A DNA stretch of 64,000 nucleotides from Winogradskyella helgolandensis (GCF_013404085.1 NZ_JABFHO010000001.1:3478501-3542500), one strand, 5' to 3'. Positions 1 through 8,652 are shown, numbered from the stretch's first letter. Numbers and translations: made by a program. Notes: generated by a model from the sequence alone, not told the origin.

Positions 1-887
1 AAAACATAGCAGTTATAGGTGCAGGAACCATGGGAAATGGTATTGCGCATACCTTTGCACAATCTGGATTTAACGTTCAACTTATTGATATTAGTGAAGC
101 TTCCCTAAAACGAGGGATGGATACCATTTCTCGAAATTTAGATAGAATGGTCGCTAAAGAAAAAATAAGCGAGGATGATAAATCGACTACTTTAGGAAAC
201 ATTACAACATTCACAAGTACTGAAGACGGTGTAAAAAATGCTGATTTAGTCGTTGAAGCAGCCACAGAAAACATCGATTTAAAATTAACAATATTTAAAC
301 AACTCGACGAGGTTTGTGATGAAAACACCATTTTAGCAACTAATACCTCCTCTATTTCAATTACTCAAATTGCAGCCGTAACATCACGACCAGAAAAAGT
401 TATAGGCATGCACTTTATGAACCCTGTACCAATTATGAAATTGGTAGAAATCATTAGAGGTTATAGCACTAGTGATGACGTCACAACAACTATTATGGAG
501 CTCTCAAAAACTTTAGGTAAAGTACCAACAGAAGTTAACGATTATCCAGGTTTTGTTGCCAACCGTATTTTAATGCCAATGATCAACGAATCTATTGAAA
601 CCCTTTACAATGGAGTTGCAGGTGTTGAAGAGATTGATACCGTAATGAAATTAGGAATGGCACATCCAATGGGACCGTTACAACTTGCTGATTTTATTGG
701 TTTAGATGTTTGTTTATCTATTCTTAATGTGATGTACGATGGCTTTAAGAATCCAAAATACGCACCTTGTCCTCTATTAGTTAATATGGTAATGGCAGGA
801 AAATTAGGTGTGAAATCTGGAGAAGGGTTTTATGATTATGCTGAAAGTCGGAAGGCTGAGAAGGTCTCTAAGCAATTCTTTAAGTAA
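1..887 (+). CDS. 3-hydroxybutyryl/3-hydroxyacyl-CoA dehydrogenase (5' end outside window)
   Basis: NAD-dependent oxidation or reduction of 3-hydroxyacyl-CoA, in fatty-acid or butyryl-CoA metabolism in the cytoplasm. The reading frame is open from base 3, before the first ATG at 30, and encodes the Rossmann motif GAGTMG across that ATG, so the true start lies outside the window. Other family signatures: ATNTSS, then GMHFMNP with the expected catalytic His near residue 128 counted from the ATG at 30, and NDYPGFVANRI opening the C-terminal helical domain. Only the first few residues appear to be missing. The gene ends 2 bp before a block of short repeats. The exact chain-length preference cannot be read from sequence. 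Confidence 0.93.
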   Translation, partial: NIAVIGAGTMGNGIAHTFAQSGFNVQLIDISEASLKRGMDTISRNLDRMVAKEKISEDDKSTTLGNITTFTSTEDGVKNADLVVEAATENIDLKLTIFKQLDEVCDENTILATNTSSISITQIAAVTSRPEKVIGMHFMNPVPIMKLVEIIRGYSTSDDVTTTIMELSKTLGKVPTEVNDYPGFVANRILMPMINESIETLYNGVAGVEEIDTVMKLGMAHPMGPLQLADFIGLDVCLSILNVMYDGFKNPKYAPCPLLVNMVMAGKLGVKSGEGFYDYAESRKAEKVSKQFFK

Positions 888-1402
888 ACAGTGGTCAGTC
901 GTCAGTGGTCAGTGGTCAGTAAATTGAAGATATGCTTATTGAACAATAAAACATTATGAAATTTCAAGATTTACTTGCTTATAAGAAAGGATTTGATTTG
1001 GCTATGAAAATATTGAATGTATCGAAATCTTTTCCTAAGGAAGAGACCTATTCATTAACTGATCAAATTAGACGTTCTTCACGAAGTGTTTGTGCAAATA
1101 TGGCAGAAGCATATAGAAAACGCCTTTATCCAAAACATTTCATAAGTAAATTAACAGATTGTGATGCTGAAAATTCAGAAACGCAAACATGGTTAGAATT
1201 TTCTTTAGCATCAAATTATATTAGTACAGAACAATTTAATGAACTCACAGAACAAAGTATTGAAGTAGGAAAACTTATAAATTACATGATTCGAAATCCA
1301 GAAAAATTTGGATCTCAAAAAATCTAAATTTACTGAATACTGATTACTGAACACTGATTACTGAACACTGATTACTGAACACTGACCACTGAATACTTTT
1401 AA
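888..1402. repeat. Repeat-boxed cassette containing a four-helix-bundle gene
   Basis: The left flank (889-920) has repeated GTGGTCAGT units. The right flank (1331-1395) has repeated TGATTACTGAACAC units with period 14, ending in ACTGACCACTG at 1381-1391. That 11-mer is the exact reverse complement of CAGTGGTCAGT at 889-899 and 903-913, so the two flanks are inverted relative to each other. The cassette fills the whole space between the preceding stop codon and the next gene's ATG. Similar GTGGTCAGT-type repeats are common in Bacteroidota genomes; that this one is or was mobile is inference. Confidence 0.6.
956..1327 (+). CDS. Four-helix-bundle protein (S23 / 23S rRNA intervening-sequence type)
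   Basis: A 123-residue all-helical protein. It opens MKFQDLLAYKKGFDLAM and carries the family motif LTDQIRRSSRSVCANMAEA around residues 35-55, followed by a Glu/Leu-rich helical C-terminal half; length and motif order fit the TIGR02436-type family. Members were first seen as ORFs inside 23S rRNA intervening sequences and share a fold with Avd proteins of diversity-generating retroelements. The molecular role of stand-alone copies is not established. Here it is not inside rRNA and no reverse transcriptase is nearby. It sits alone between inverted short repeats, interrupting what would otherwise be adjacent metabolic genes. Confidence 0.85.
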   Translation: MKFQDLLAYKKGFDLAMKILNVSKSFPKEETYSLTDQIRRSSRSVCANMAEAYRKRLYPKHFISKLTDCDAENSETQTWLEFSLASNYISTEQFNELTEQSIEVGKLINYMIRNPEKFGSQKI

Positions 1403-2641
1403 ATGCCCAAAATAATCCCATTCAAAGCCGTAAGACCAACCAGAGCAATCGTTGGCCTCGTTGCTGCGCGTCCTTATCAAAGCTATACAATTGATGAACG
1501 TGAATCTCGAATGGCTTATAATCCTTATAGTTTTCTTCATATTGTGAATCCTGGTTATAAATACGATCAAGAAGTGACTGGAAAAGAGCGCTATAGATTG
1601 GTTAAGAACAGATATTCAGAATTTAAGGAGGATGGTGTGTTTGTTCAAGATGAAAAACCATCGTTTTATGCGTATAAAATTGTGAATCGTCATGGCCAAG
1701 AATTCAATGGTATTATTGCAGCTACAAGTGCAGAAGATTACGAAAATGACCTCATAAAAAAGCATGAAGATACGATTGCCAAACGTGAAGAAACCTTTAA
1801 AAGCTACTTACAAACCGTTGGATTTAATGCCGAACCTGTTTTATTAACTTATCCTGATAATACTGTAATTGCTGAGATTATTAAAGACACTCAAAAGGGA
1901 CATGCTGAGTTTGAATTCACGATGACTTATAGAGACACGCATTATTTATGGAAAATAGATACTGATGATACTATTGCAACCATTCAAAAAGAATTCGAAA
2001 AAATGAAAACCGTTTATATTGCTGATGGTCATCATAGATCGGCTTCATCTTACCTTTTATACAAAGATGAAAAAGCAAAGAACCCTAACCATAACGGCAG
2101 TGAGTCTTATAACTTTTTTATGTCGTATTTAATTCCGGAATCGGATTTAGTGATTCACGAATTCAATAGACTTGTTACAGATTTAAATGGACTCACGAAA
2201 GAAGAATTTTTAATACAACTAGATGCTTCTTATCGCATTGAAAACAGAGGCTCAATGCCTTATAAGCCCTCTAAACCACATCATTTTAGTATGTATTTGG
2301 ATGGTGAATTTTATTCACTTCTTTTACGAAAAACAGCTTTTGAATTTAACACAGCATTAGACCAATTAGATGCGTATTTACTTTATAAAACGATTCTTCA
2401 ATCTATCCTAGGAATTGATGATTTAAGACATGATAATAGAATTTCGTATGTTAATGGGCAACACGAAATGATTACCATTAAGAGTGGTGTAGATAGTGGA
2501 GAGTTTAGTGTTGGTTTTGGTATGTGTCCTTCTAATGTGCAACAAATGAAGCAAATTGCAGACGAAGGTTTAACAATGCCTCCAAAGAGCACTTATATTT
2601 TACCTAAATTAAGAAGTGGTATTACTATATTTGAGTATTAA
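1403..2641 (+). CDS. DUF1015 family protein
   Basis: A 412-residue soluble protein with the DUF1015 signature: an N-terminal IIPFKAVRPTRAIVGLVAARPY segment shortened here to its key start IIPFKAVRP, a central IADGHHR motif (residues about 208-213), and the C-terminal MPPKSTYILPKLRSG block. Length is normal for the family. Biochemical function is unknown; in Bacteroidota it is often found near serine biosynthesis genes, but none are visible here. The ATG directly follows the repeat cassette, so any promoter would have to lie in or before the repeats. Confidence 0.9.
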   Translation: MPKIIPFKAVRPTRAIVGLVAARPYQSYTIDERESRMAYNPYSFLHIVNPGYKYDQEVTGKERYRLVKNRYSEFKEDGVFVQDEKPSFYAYKIVNRHGQEFNGIIAATSAEDYENDLIKKHEDTIAKREETFKSYLQTVGFNAEPVLLTYPDNTVIAEIIKDTQKGHAEFEFTMTYRDTHYLWKIDTDDTIATIQKEFEKMKTVYIADGHHRSASSYLLYKDEKAKNPNHNGSESYNFFMSYLIPESDLVIHEFNRLVTDLNGLTKEEFLIQLDASYRIENRGSMPYKPSKPHHFSMYLDGEFYSLLLRKTAFEFNTALDQLDAYLLYKTILQSILGIDDLRHDNRISYVNGQHEMITIKSGVDSGEFSVGFGMCPSNVQQMKQIADEGLTMPPKSTYILPKLRSGITIFEY

Positions 2642-2663
2642 AAAAAGTTGCTTCGTTTGTCGA

Positions 2664-2687
2664 TTAGTTGTTGAGTCAAACAACTAA
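2664..2687. repeat. Short inverted repeat in DUF1015-yggS gap
   Basis: TTAGTTGTT and AACAACTAA form a perfect 9-bp stem around a 6-nt loop, within a gap rich in related AACAA/GTTGTT words. There is no T-run directly after it, so it is not a standard intrinsic terminator. It may be a dispersed repeat fragment or an mRNA hairpin. Confidence 0.5.
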
Positions 2688-2718
2688 ATAACAAGTAACT
2701 TAACAACAAACATTACAA

Positions 2719-3378
2719 ATGAACATTCAAGAAAACTTAAATAATATAAAATCAACCTTACCAAAAGATGTCACTTTAGTTGCGGTTTCAAAAACCAAAC
2801 CTGTATCGGATTTAATGGAAGCTTATAATGCTGGTCAACGCATTTTTGGAGAAAATAAAATTCAAGAAATGGCAGATAAATATGACGAAATGCCAAAGGA
2901 TATTGAATGGCATATGATTGGTCATGTACAGCGGAACAAGGTAAAATATATGGCTGAATTTGTGAGTTTAATTCATGGTGTTGAAAGCTTCAAATTATTA
3001 AATGAAATTAACAAACAAGCTAAAAAGCATGATAGAGTTATAGACTGTTTACTTCAAATTAAAATTGCTGAAGAAGATAGTAAATTTGGTATGTCTGCTT
3101 CGGATGCTTCTACCCTTTTACAATCCGATGAATTTTCAGATTTAAAGAACATCAAAGTTATTGGTGTTATGGGTATGGCCACTTTTACAGATGACATGAT
3201 ACAAGTTGAAAACGAATTCAAATTCCTAAAACACACATTCACAGAACTTAAAGTCATAAACCCAGGATTTAAAACTATAAGTATGGGCATGAGTGGCGAC
3301 TATAAGCTAGCAATTGACTGCGGAAGTACTATGGTTCGGGTAGGAAGTAGTATCTTTGGTTCAAGGAATTATAATTAA
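2719..3378 (+). CDS. YggS/PLPBP pyridoxal-phosphate homeostasis protein
   Basis: A PLP-binding protein with a single alanine-racemase-like TIM barrel and no known catalytic activity. It buffers free pyridoxal phosphate and amino-acid balance in the cytoplasm. The PLP lysine is seen in VAVSKTKP (Lys25), followed by FGENKIQE, WHMIGHVQRNK and the C-terminal STMVRVGSSIFG, all in family order. Length of 219 aa is normal. The ATG start is unambiguous. It follows DUF1015 after a 77-bp repeat-containing gap and could share its transcript. Confidence 0.95.
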   Translation: MNIQENLNNIKSTLPKDVTLVAVSKTKPVSDLMEAYNAGQRIFGENKIQEMADKYDEMPKDIEWHMIGHVQRNKVKYMAEFVSLIHGVESFKLLNEINKQAKKHDRVIDCLLQIKIAEEDSKFGMSASDASTLLQSDEFSDLKNIKVIGVMGMATFTDDMIQVENEFKFLKHTFTELKVINPGFKTISMGMSGDYKLAIDCGSTMVRVGSSIFGSRNYN

Positions 3379-3382
3379 CATA

Positions 3383-3455
3383 GCATTGCCATACGGTATA
3401 TCGAAGCTTTATTATCACTAAAACAGATTGCTTCACACTGTTCGCAATGACGTAA
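3383..3455. repeat. Fragment of a dispersed Bacteroidota repeat
   Basis: The stretch AGATTGCTTCACACTGTTCG followed by CAATGACG resembles the widespread repeat that contains cattgcgag...gaagcaatc in either orientation. It shows the expected short inverted words: CATTGCC near 3387 and GCAATG near 3443. It lies immediately upstream of the exonuclease gene and its in-frame TGA (3448) bounds that gene's reading frame. Copy number in the rest of the genome is unknown. Confidence 0.5.
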
Positions 3456-3468
3456 AACAACAAACAAC

Positions 3469-4833
3469 ATTTACGCAATACTAGACATAGAAACCACTGG
3501 TGGGAAATTCAATGAAGAGGGCATTACAGAAATAGCAATTTACCAATTTGATGGGCATAAGGTAACGGATCAATTTATTTCTTTGGTGAATCCAGAACGT
3601 GATATTCAACCTTTTGTAGTGAATCTTACAGGCATAAATTCTAACATGCTTAAAAATGCACCTAAATTTTATGAGGTTGCCAAACGCATTGTTGAAATCA
3701 CTGAAGATTGCATCATAGTCGCTCACAATTCTTCGTTTGACTATAGAATCCTAAAAACCGAATTTAAACGTTTAGGATTTCCATTTAAAAGAAAAACACT
3801 TTGCACGGTTGAGCTGTCTCAACAACTCATTCCAGATATGCCATCCTATAGTTTAGGTAAATTAACACGCTCTCTAGGTATCCCAATGAGTGAACGCCAT
3901 AGAGCTAATGGCGATGCAATGGCTACCGTAAAGTTGTTTAAATTACTACTCAATAAAGACCTAGATAAAGTTATTGTTAAGGACGCCATTAAGGTTGAAC
4001 AAAAATCTAAAATGGCTCCAAATCTATTAGATATTATAGACGAACTACCTTCGGATGTTGGAGTCTACTATATTCATAATGCAAACGGAGAAATCATTTA
4101 CATTGGCAAAAGTAAGAACATTAGAAAACGAATACTTCAGCATTTTACAGGTACTAATTCTAAATCCAAGAAAATTCAAAGATTAGTGAGTACTGTAACG
4201 TATGAGAAAACAGGAAGTGAGCTTGCTGCATTATTAAAAGAAAGTGCAGAAATAAAAGCAAACAAACCCATTTTCAATAGAGCATTACGAAGAACCATTT
4301 TCACCCATGCATTATACAGTTTTACAGATAAAAACGGTTATATAAATCTTTATATTGATAAATCTAGCAGAGAAGAAACACCTATTACTACCTTTAATAC
4401 AAGAGCGAGTGGGAAAAATTTTATGTTTAAAGCTGCTGAAGACTATAGGTTGTGTCAAAAGCTTACCGATTTATACACCACAAAAACAACGTGTTTTAAA
4501 TATGACGTAAAAGAATGTAATGGTGCATGCATTAATGAAGAGCCTATAGCGGCTTATAATGAAAGGGTGAATTCACTTATTGAAAAATTCAGCTACTCTA
4601 ATAAAGATATGCTTATCATTGACAAAGGTCGTACAATAGAGGAAAAAAGCGTGTTTTTAATAGAAAATGGGATTTTTAAAGGCATGGGATTTTTTGATTT
4701 AAACCATCAAATAAATAATAGAGCCATTTTAAAATCGCTCATTACACCAATGGACAACAATAGAGATACGCAACATATTATTCAAAGTTATATGAGGCGA
4801 AATAAAAGGCTCAAAATTGTTGATTTAAAATAA
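3469..4833 (+). CDS. DEDDh exonuclease fused to GIY-YIG (UvrC/Cho-like) nuclease
   Basis: Two-nuclease fusion. The N-terminal DnaQ/epsilon-like exonuclease has Exo I in LDIETTGG (catalytic Asp and Glu at codons 3484 and 3490), Exo II HNSSFDYR and Exo III HRANGD. The second half has a GIY-YIG domain (GVYYIHNANGEIIYIGKSKN) and a Cys pattern C-x12-C-x7-C-x3-C like the iron-sulfur region of UvrC/Cho. A DNA repair role is likely. The Exo I motif lies upstream of every ATG, GTG or TTG in the frame: the first such codon is TTG at 3583 and the frame closes at TGA 3448. An ATT at 3469, giving (M)YAILDIETTGG, is the best start, though non-canonical. Stop to next gene is 4 bp. Confidence 0.85.
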   Translation: MYAILDIETTGGKFNEEGITEIAIYQFDGHKVTDQFISLVNPERDIQPFVVNLTGINSNMLKNAPKFYEVAKRIVEITEDCIIVAHNSSFDYRILKTEFKRLGFPFKRKTLCTVELSQQLIPDMPSYSLGKLTRSLGIPMSERHRANGDAMATVKLFKLLLNKDLDKVIVKDAIKVEQKSKMAPNLLDIIDELPSDVGVYYIHNANGEIIYIGKSKNIRKRILQHFTGTNSKSKKIQRLVSTVTYEKTGSELAALLKESAEIKANKPIFNRALRRTIFTHALYSFTDKNGYINLYIDKSSREETPITTFNTRASGKNFMFKAAEDYRLCQKLTDLYTTKTTCFKYDVKECNGACINEEPIAAYNERVNSLIEKFSYSNKDMLIIDKGRTIEEKSVFLIENGIFKGMGFFDLNHQINNRAILKSLITPMDNNRDTQHIIQSYMRRNKRLKIVDLK

Positions 4834-4837
4834 TAAC

Positions 4838-6778
4838 ATGATTTATAGGTTTTTAATTGTAGCACTATTAGTGACTTTTTTAGGTTTTTCACAAGATTAT
4901 AATGTGGCTATGGAAGTTCTTAAAAGTGATTTAGAACTCACCTCCTATTCTAAAGATTCTACAGCTAATGCGTTAGTAATATATGATTATGGAAACAGTT
5001 TTGTAGATGACAAAACCTTTTGGCTCCGGGTACAAAATGAGCAAAAGATTAAAATTTTAAGAACTGATGGTATCGATAGAGGTCAATTTGAGGTTAAATT
5101 ATACAAAGGAAAAACATCTCAAGAAAAAATTGAAAATATTAAAGGCACAACCTATAACCTAGAAAATGGTGAAATTAGAAAAACACACTTAACAAAAGCA
5201 GCTATTTTTGAAGAGGAAAACGAAAAGTATACACTTGTTAGATTTGTATTGCCTAATGTTAAAGTAGGAAGTGTAATAACAGTAAGTTACGAAACACAAT
5301 CCCGATTTATGTCTAAATACCACCCTTGGTATTTCCAAGGTGAAGATCCCGTTTTGTACAGTGAGTACAATACTAGTATACCAGCAAATTACGAATATCA
5401 CATAAAATTAGTAGGAGGCATTCCTTTAGACACTCATGATATCAGTTTAAAAAAACAATGTTTAGTCCTCGGGAATGGTGCAAGTGCAGATTGTAGTATT
5501 TCTAAATACATTATGAAAAACATACCGGCATACAAACCTGAAGATTATACTACTACATCCTTAAACTACACGTCTAGAGTAGAATATGAAATGAGTGTCT
5601 TTAAAACGTTTGACGGAAGAACAGATAAAATCACTAAAACATGGGAAGATGCTGATCATGAACTGAAAACAGATTCTGATTTTGGAAGACAAATCAGTAA
5701 AAAGAGTCTTGTAAAAGATATTTTACCAGACTCCATTTCATCAATTTCAGATCAACTCAAAAAAGCAAAAGCGATTTACAAGTATGTTCTTAATAATTAT
5801 AAATGGAATGGAAAATCTGAACGTTATGATGTGTCTATAAAAACCCTTACTAAAGATAAAGTTGGTAGTGCATTTGAAATAAATTTATTACTAGAAAACC
5901 TTTTATCTAATGAGGGTATCAAAGTGTTTCCTATTTTAATGTCTACTAGAAATAATGGTTTGGCGACTAAAGTTTACCCTGTACTTTCAGATTTTAATTA
6001 TGTGATTTTAAAAGCTTTAATAGATGACAAAAGCTATTATTTGGATGCTACTGACCCATATCTTTCGTTTGGCGAGTTACCCTTTAAAGCTTTAAATCAG
6101 TACGGAAGACTCATAAATTTTGAAGAAGGTAGTTATTGGGAAGATATTAATGTCAATAATTTTTCTGGACGCATACATCGTGTAGAACTATCTTCATTTG
6201 AAGATGATCAATTTGGCGGTACTATAAAAAGTATATTTCAAGGCTATCATTCTCATAAATCTAAACGTCAGTTTAATGAAAATCCTAATGATTATTTAGA
6301 GAAAAAAATAAATGATTATACTAACATCACCATTGAAGATCATGAAGTCTTAGACACAGATACCTCCACTTTTAATGAAACGATGGATATTAGTATTCAA
6401 CCAGAATTTATTGGTAATAAAATTTATTTCAATCCTTTTATCATTAAATTCTTTGATAAAAATCCCTTTCAACTTCAAGAACGAACATATCCAATTGATT
6501 TTGGTTACAAAGACATTTATAATTACAGCATGATAATAAAACTCAATGATAATTTACAAGTTATTGATATACCTGAATCAGTTAATTATGCTTTACCTAA
6601 CAAATCGGGAAGTCTTTTATTTAATATAGAGTCAAAGAATAATGAAATTTTACTTTATTTTCTAGTTAAATTTAATCAAGCTATTTATCCACCAGATTAT
6701 TATCCGTATTTAAAGTCGTTTATGGATAAAGTTGTCGAACTTCAAAATAATACTATAATTACTTTAGAAAAGCAATAA
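4838..6778 (+). CDS. DUF3857 / transglutaminase-like secreted protein
   Basis: A 646-residue exported protein. The N-terminal signal peptide ends about LGFSQ (residue 18). A DUF3857 domain occupies roughly residues 50-260, followed by a transglutaminase-like domain about 290-410 and a C-terminal beta-rich part. The usual transglutaminase triad looks broken: the Cys position reads GSAFEINLLL, the His position reads FNYVIL, and only the Asp-containing YYLDATDPY is kept. It is therefore likely a non-catalytic fold, perhaps binding peptide or polysaccharide. It starts 4 bp after the nuclease gene. Substrate is unknown. Confidence 0.85.
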   Translation: MIYRFLIVALLVTFLGFSQDYNVAMEVLKSDLELTSYSKDSTANALVIYDYGNSFVDDKTFWLRVQNEQKIKILRTDGIDRGQFEVKLYKGKTSQEKIENIKGTTYNLENGEIRKTHLTKAAIFEEENEKYTLVRFVLPNVKVGSVITVSYETQSRFMSKYHPWYFQGEDPVLYSEYNTSIPANYEYHIKLVGGIPLDTHDISLKKQCLVLGNGASADCSISKYIMKNIPAYKPEDYTTTSLNYTSRVEYEMSVFKTFDGRTDKITKTWEDADHELKTDSDFGRQISKKSLVKDILPDSISSISDQLKKAKAIYKYVLNNYKWNGKSERYDVSIKTLTKDKVGSAFEINLLLENLLSNEGIKVFPILMSTRNNGLATKVYPVLSDFNYVILKALIDDKSYYLDATDPYLSFGELPFKALNQYGRLINFEEGSYWEDINVNNFSGRIHRVELSSFEDDQFGGTIKSIFQGYHSHKSKRQFNENPNDYLEKKINDYTNITIEDHEVLDTDTSTFNETMDISIQPEFIGNKIYFNPFIIKFFDKNPFQLQERTYPIDFGYKDIYNYSMIIKLNDNLQVIDIPESVNYALPNKSGSLLFNIESKNNEILLYFLVKFNQAIYPPDYYPYLKSFMDKVVELQNNTIITLEKQ

Positions 6779-6802
6779 TTTAACTTTTCGTACATTTAGA
6801 AC

Positions 6803-7714
6803 ATGATATCGAATCAAAAGCATAATTGGAAAAACAAAATACATGAAGTTATCTATGAGGCTGACACTCCTTCCGGAAAACTTTTTGACATATTATTGTT
6901 AATATTCATATTAGTTAGTATCCTTTTAGTGATGCTCGAAAGTGTCGTTAGTATTGATAGACAATACCACGAGCTCTTATATATTGGCGAGTGGGTTGTA
7001 ACTATATTATTTTCTATTGAATATATCTTAAGAATAATTTCAGTTAAAAAACCTTTTAAATATATATTTAGTTCATTTGGAATCATCGACTTCTTATCCA
7101 CCATACCAATGTATTTATCTTTCATATTTGTTGGTTCCCAAGCTTTAGTCACCTTAAGAGCATTACGATTACTTAGGGTTTTTAGAATTTTAAAACTGGC
7201 GAGATATTTAGGGGCTTCAAATCACCTAAAAGCATCATTAGTAGCAAGTCGTGTAAAAATTATGGTTTTCTTATTTGCTGTAATGATTACTTCTGTCATT
7301 TTTGGTACTATTATGTATTTAGTTGAAGGAGAAGCGAATGGTTTTGACAATATACCTAAGAGCGTTTATTGGTGTGTTGTAACACTTACCACTGTTGGGT
7401 TTGGTGATATTGCACCACAAACTCCTCTAGGCCAATTTATTACAACTTTTATTATGATTTTAGGTTACGGTATTATTGCTGTGCCTACAGGAATTGTTTC
7501 CGCGGAATATGTTAGAGCTGGTAGAAAGACCGATTTAGGAAATGATGCAACAGAAAATGAAGCTTTAGAAGCATATGCTTATAAGCATTCAAATGAACCT
7601 TCGGATAATATCACTATTCATCTCAATTCGCAACATTGTTCTAATTGTCATGCTTCTGATCATAGAGATAATGCTGATTTCTGTTATAATTGCGGAAACC
7701 AACTTCATCATTAA
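6803..7714 (+). CDS. Voltage-gated-type potassium channel with C-terminal zinc ribbon
   Basis: A 303-residue integral membrane ion channel. It has about six transmembrane helices, an S4-like arginine-rich segment (LRALRLLRVFRILKLARYL, residues about 118-136), a pore helix and the K+ selectivity filter TVGFGD near residues 196-201, so K+ conduction is expected. The cytoplasmic tail ends in CSNCH...CYNCG, two CxxC pairs typical of a zinc ribbon; this tail is not part of the basic channel fold and may sense or assemble. The ATG lies 24 bp after the previous stop. Confidence 0.93.
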   Translation: MISNQKHNWKNKIHEVIYEADTPSGKLFDILLLIFILVSILLVMLESVVSIDRQYHELLYIGEWVVTILFSIEYILRIISVKKPFKYIFSSFGIIDFLSTIPMYLSFIFVGSQALVTLRALRLLRVFRILKLARYLGASNHLKASLVASRVKIMVFLFAVMITSVIFGTIMYLVEGEANGFDNIPKSVYWCVVTLTTVGFGDIAPQTPLGQFITTFIMILGYGIIAVPTGIVSAEYVRAGRKTDLGNDATENEALEAYAYKHSNEPSDNITIHLNSQHCSNCHASDHRDNADFCYNCGNQLHH

Positions 7715-7730
7715 TTTGCAGATATCATAA

Positions 7731-8648
7731 ATGTCTAAACTTTCCCAAAACTACGTAATTACTATTGTTGGTCCTACTGCCATTGGTAAAACCGCATTAA
7801 GTATAAAGTTGGCGCAACATTATAGTTCTGAAATAGTGTCTGCTGACTCTCGTCAATTCTTTAAGGAAATGGCTATTGGTACAGCTGTGCCTTCTCAAGA
7901 AGAACTTAGTGCCGCACCACATCATTTTATTCAGCATAAATCGGTTAAGGAATCTTTTAATGTTGGTGATTTTGAGCGTGATGCTATCTCTAAAATTGAA
8001 GAATTACACCAAAAAAATCCTATTGTCGTTGTGGCTGGAGGTTCTGGATTATACGTTAAAGCAGTCACTAATGGTTTAGATTATTTTCCTGAGGTTGATT
8101 CTAATATTAGAACAACGCTTAATCTTCAATTTGAAACAGAAGGCTTAATACCATTACAAGAACAACTTAAAAACTTAGATCCCATTTCTTATAATACCAT
8201 TGCGATAGATAATCCTAAACGTGTGATTAGAGCTTTAGAGATTTGCATCGGAACAGGTTTGCCCTATTCTTCTTTTCTAACTAATTCTGAAAAGAACAGA
8301 GCATTTAAGACTATTAAGATTGGATTAAATGCAGAACGTGCTATCATCTATGACAGAATTAACCAACGCGTAGATTTAATGATTGAAAACGGGTTACTAG
8401 AAGAAGCAAAAGCTATGTTACCCTATAAAAATCTTAATGCATTAAACACCGTTGGTTACAAAGAGTTATTTGCGTATTTTGAAGGAGAATCTACTCTGGA
8501 ATTTGCTATTTCTGAAATCAAAAAAAATACCAGACGCTTTGCTAAAAGACAACTTACTTGGTTTAGAAAAGACAATTCTATTACGTGGTTTGATTATGAA
8601 ACTGATGTTGATGCTATAATAAACTATGTCAACTTACAAATAGATTAA
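7731..8648 (+). CDS. miaA: tRNA dimethylallyltransferase MiaA
   Basis: Transfers a dimethylallyl group to N6 of A37 in tRNAs reading UNN codons, the first step to ms2i6A. The P-loop is GPTAIGKT (residues about 14-21), followed by SADSRQFF, the substrate-binding GGSGLYVKA and the C-terminal NTVGYKELF and TRRFAKRQLTWFR motifs. Length of 305 aa is normal. It begins 16 bp after the channel gene and ends 4 bp from the convergent VanZ gene, with no visible terminator hairpin between. Confidence 0.97.
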   Translation: MSKLSQNYVITIVGPTAIGKTALSIKLAQHYSSEIVSADSRQFFKEMAIGTAVPSQEELSAAPHHFIQHKSVKESFNVGDFERDAISKIEELHQKNPIVVVAGGSGLYVKAVTNGLDYFPEVDSNIRTTLNLQFETEGLIPLQEQLKNLDPISYNTIAIDNPKRVIRALEICIGTGLPYSSFLTNSEKNRAFKTIKIGLNAERAIIYDRINQRVDLMIENGLLEEAKAMLPYKNLNALNTVGYKELFAYFEGESTLEFAISEIKKNTRRFAKRQLTWFRKDNSITWFDYETDVDAIINYVNLQID

Positions 8649-8652
8649 AAAC

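Noticed and set aside
1331..1395. CRISPR-like array
   Set aside because: Units of 14 bp follow each other without spacers, and there are no cas genes; it is a simple tandem repeat.
3388..3397. 10-mer TTGCCATACG shared with the gap terminator loop (minus strand about 50080-50089)
   Set aside because: A single shared 10-mer in 64 kb is weak evidence and the surroundings differ.
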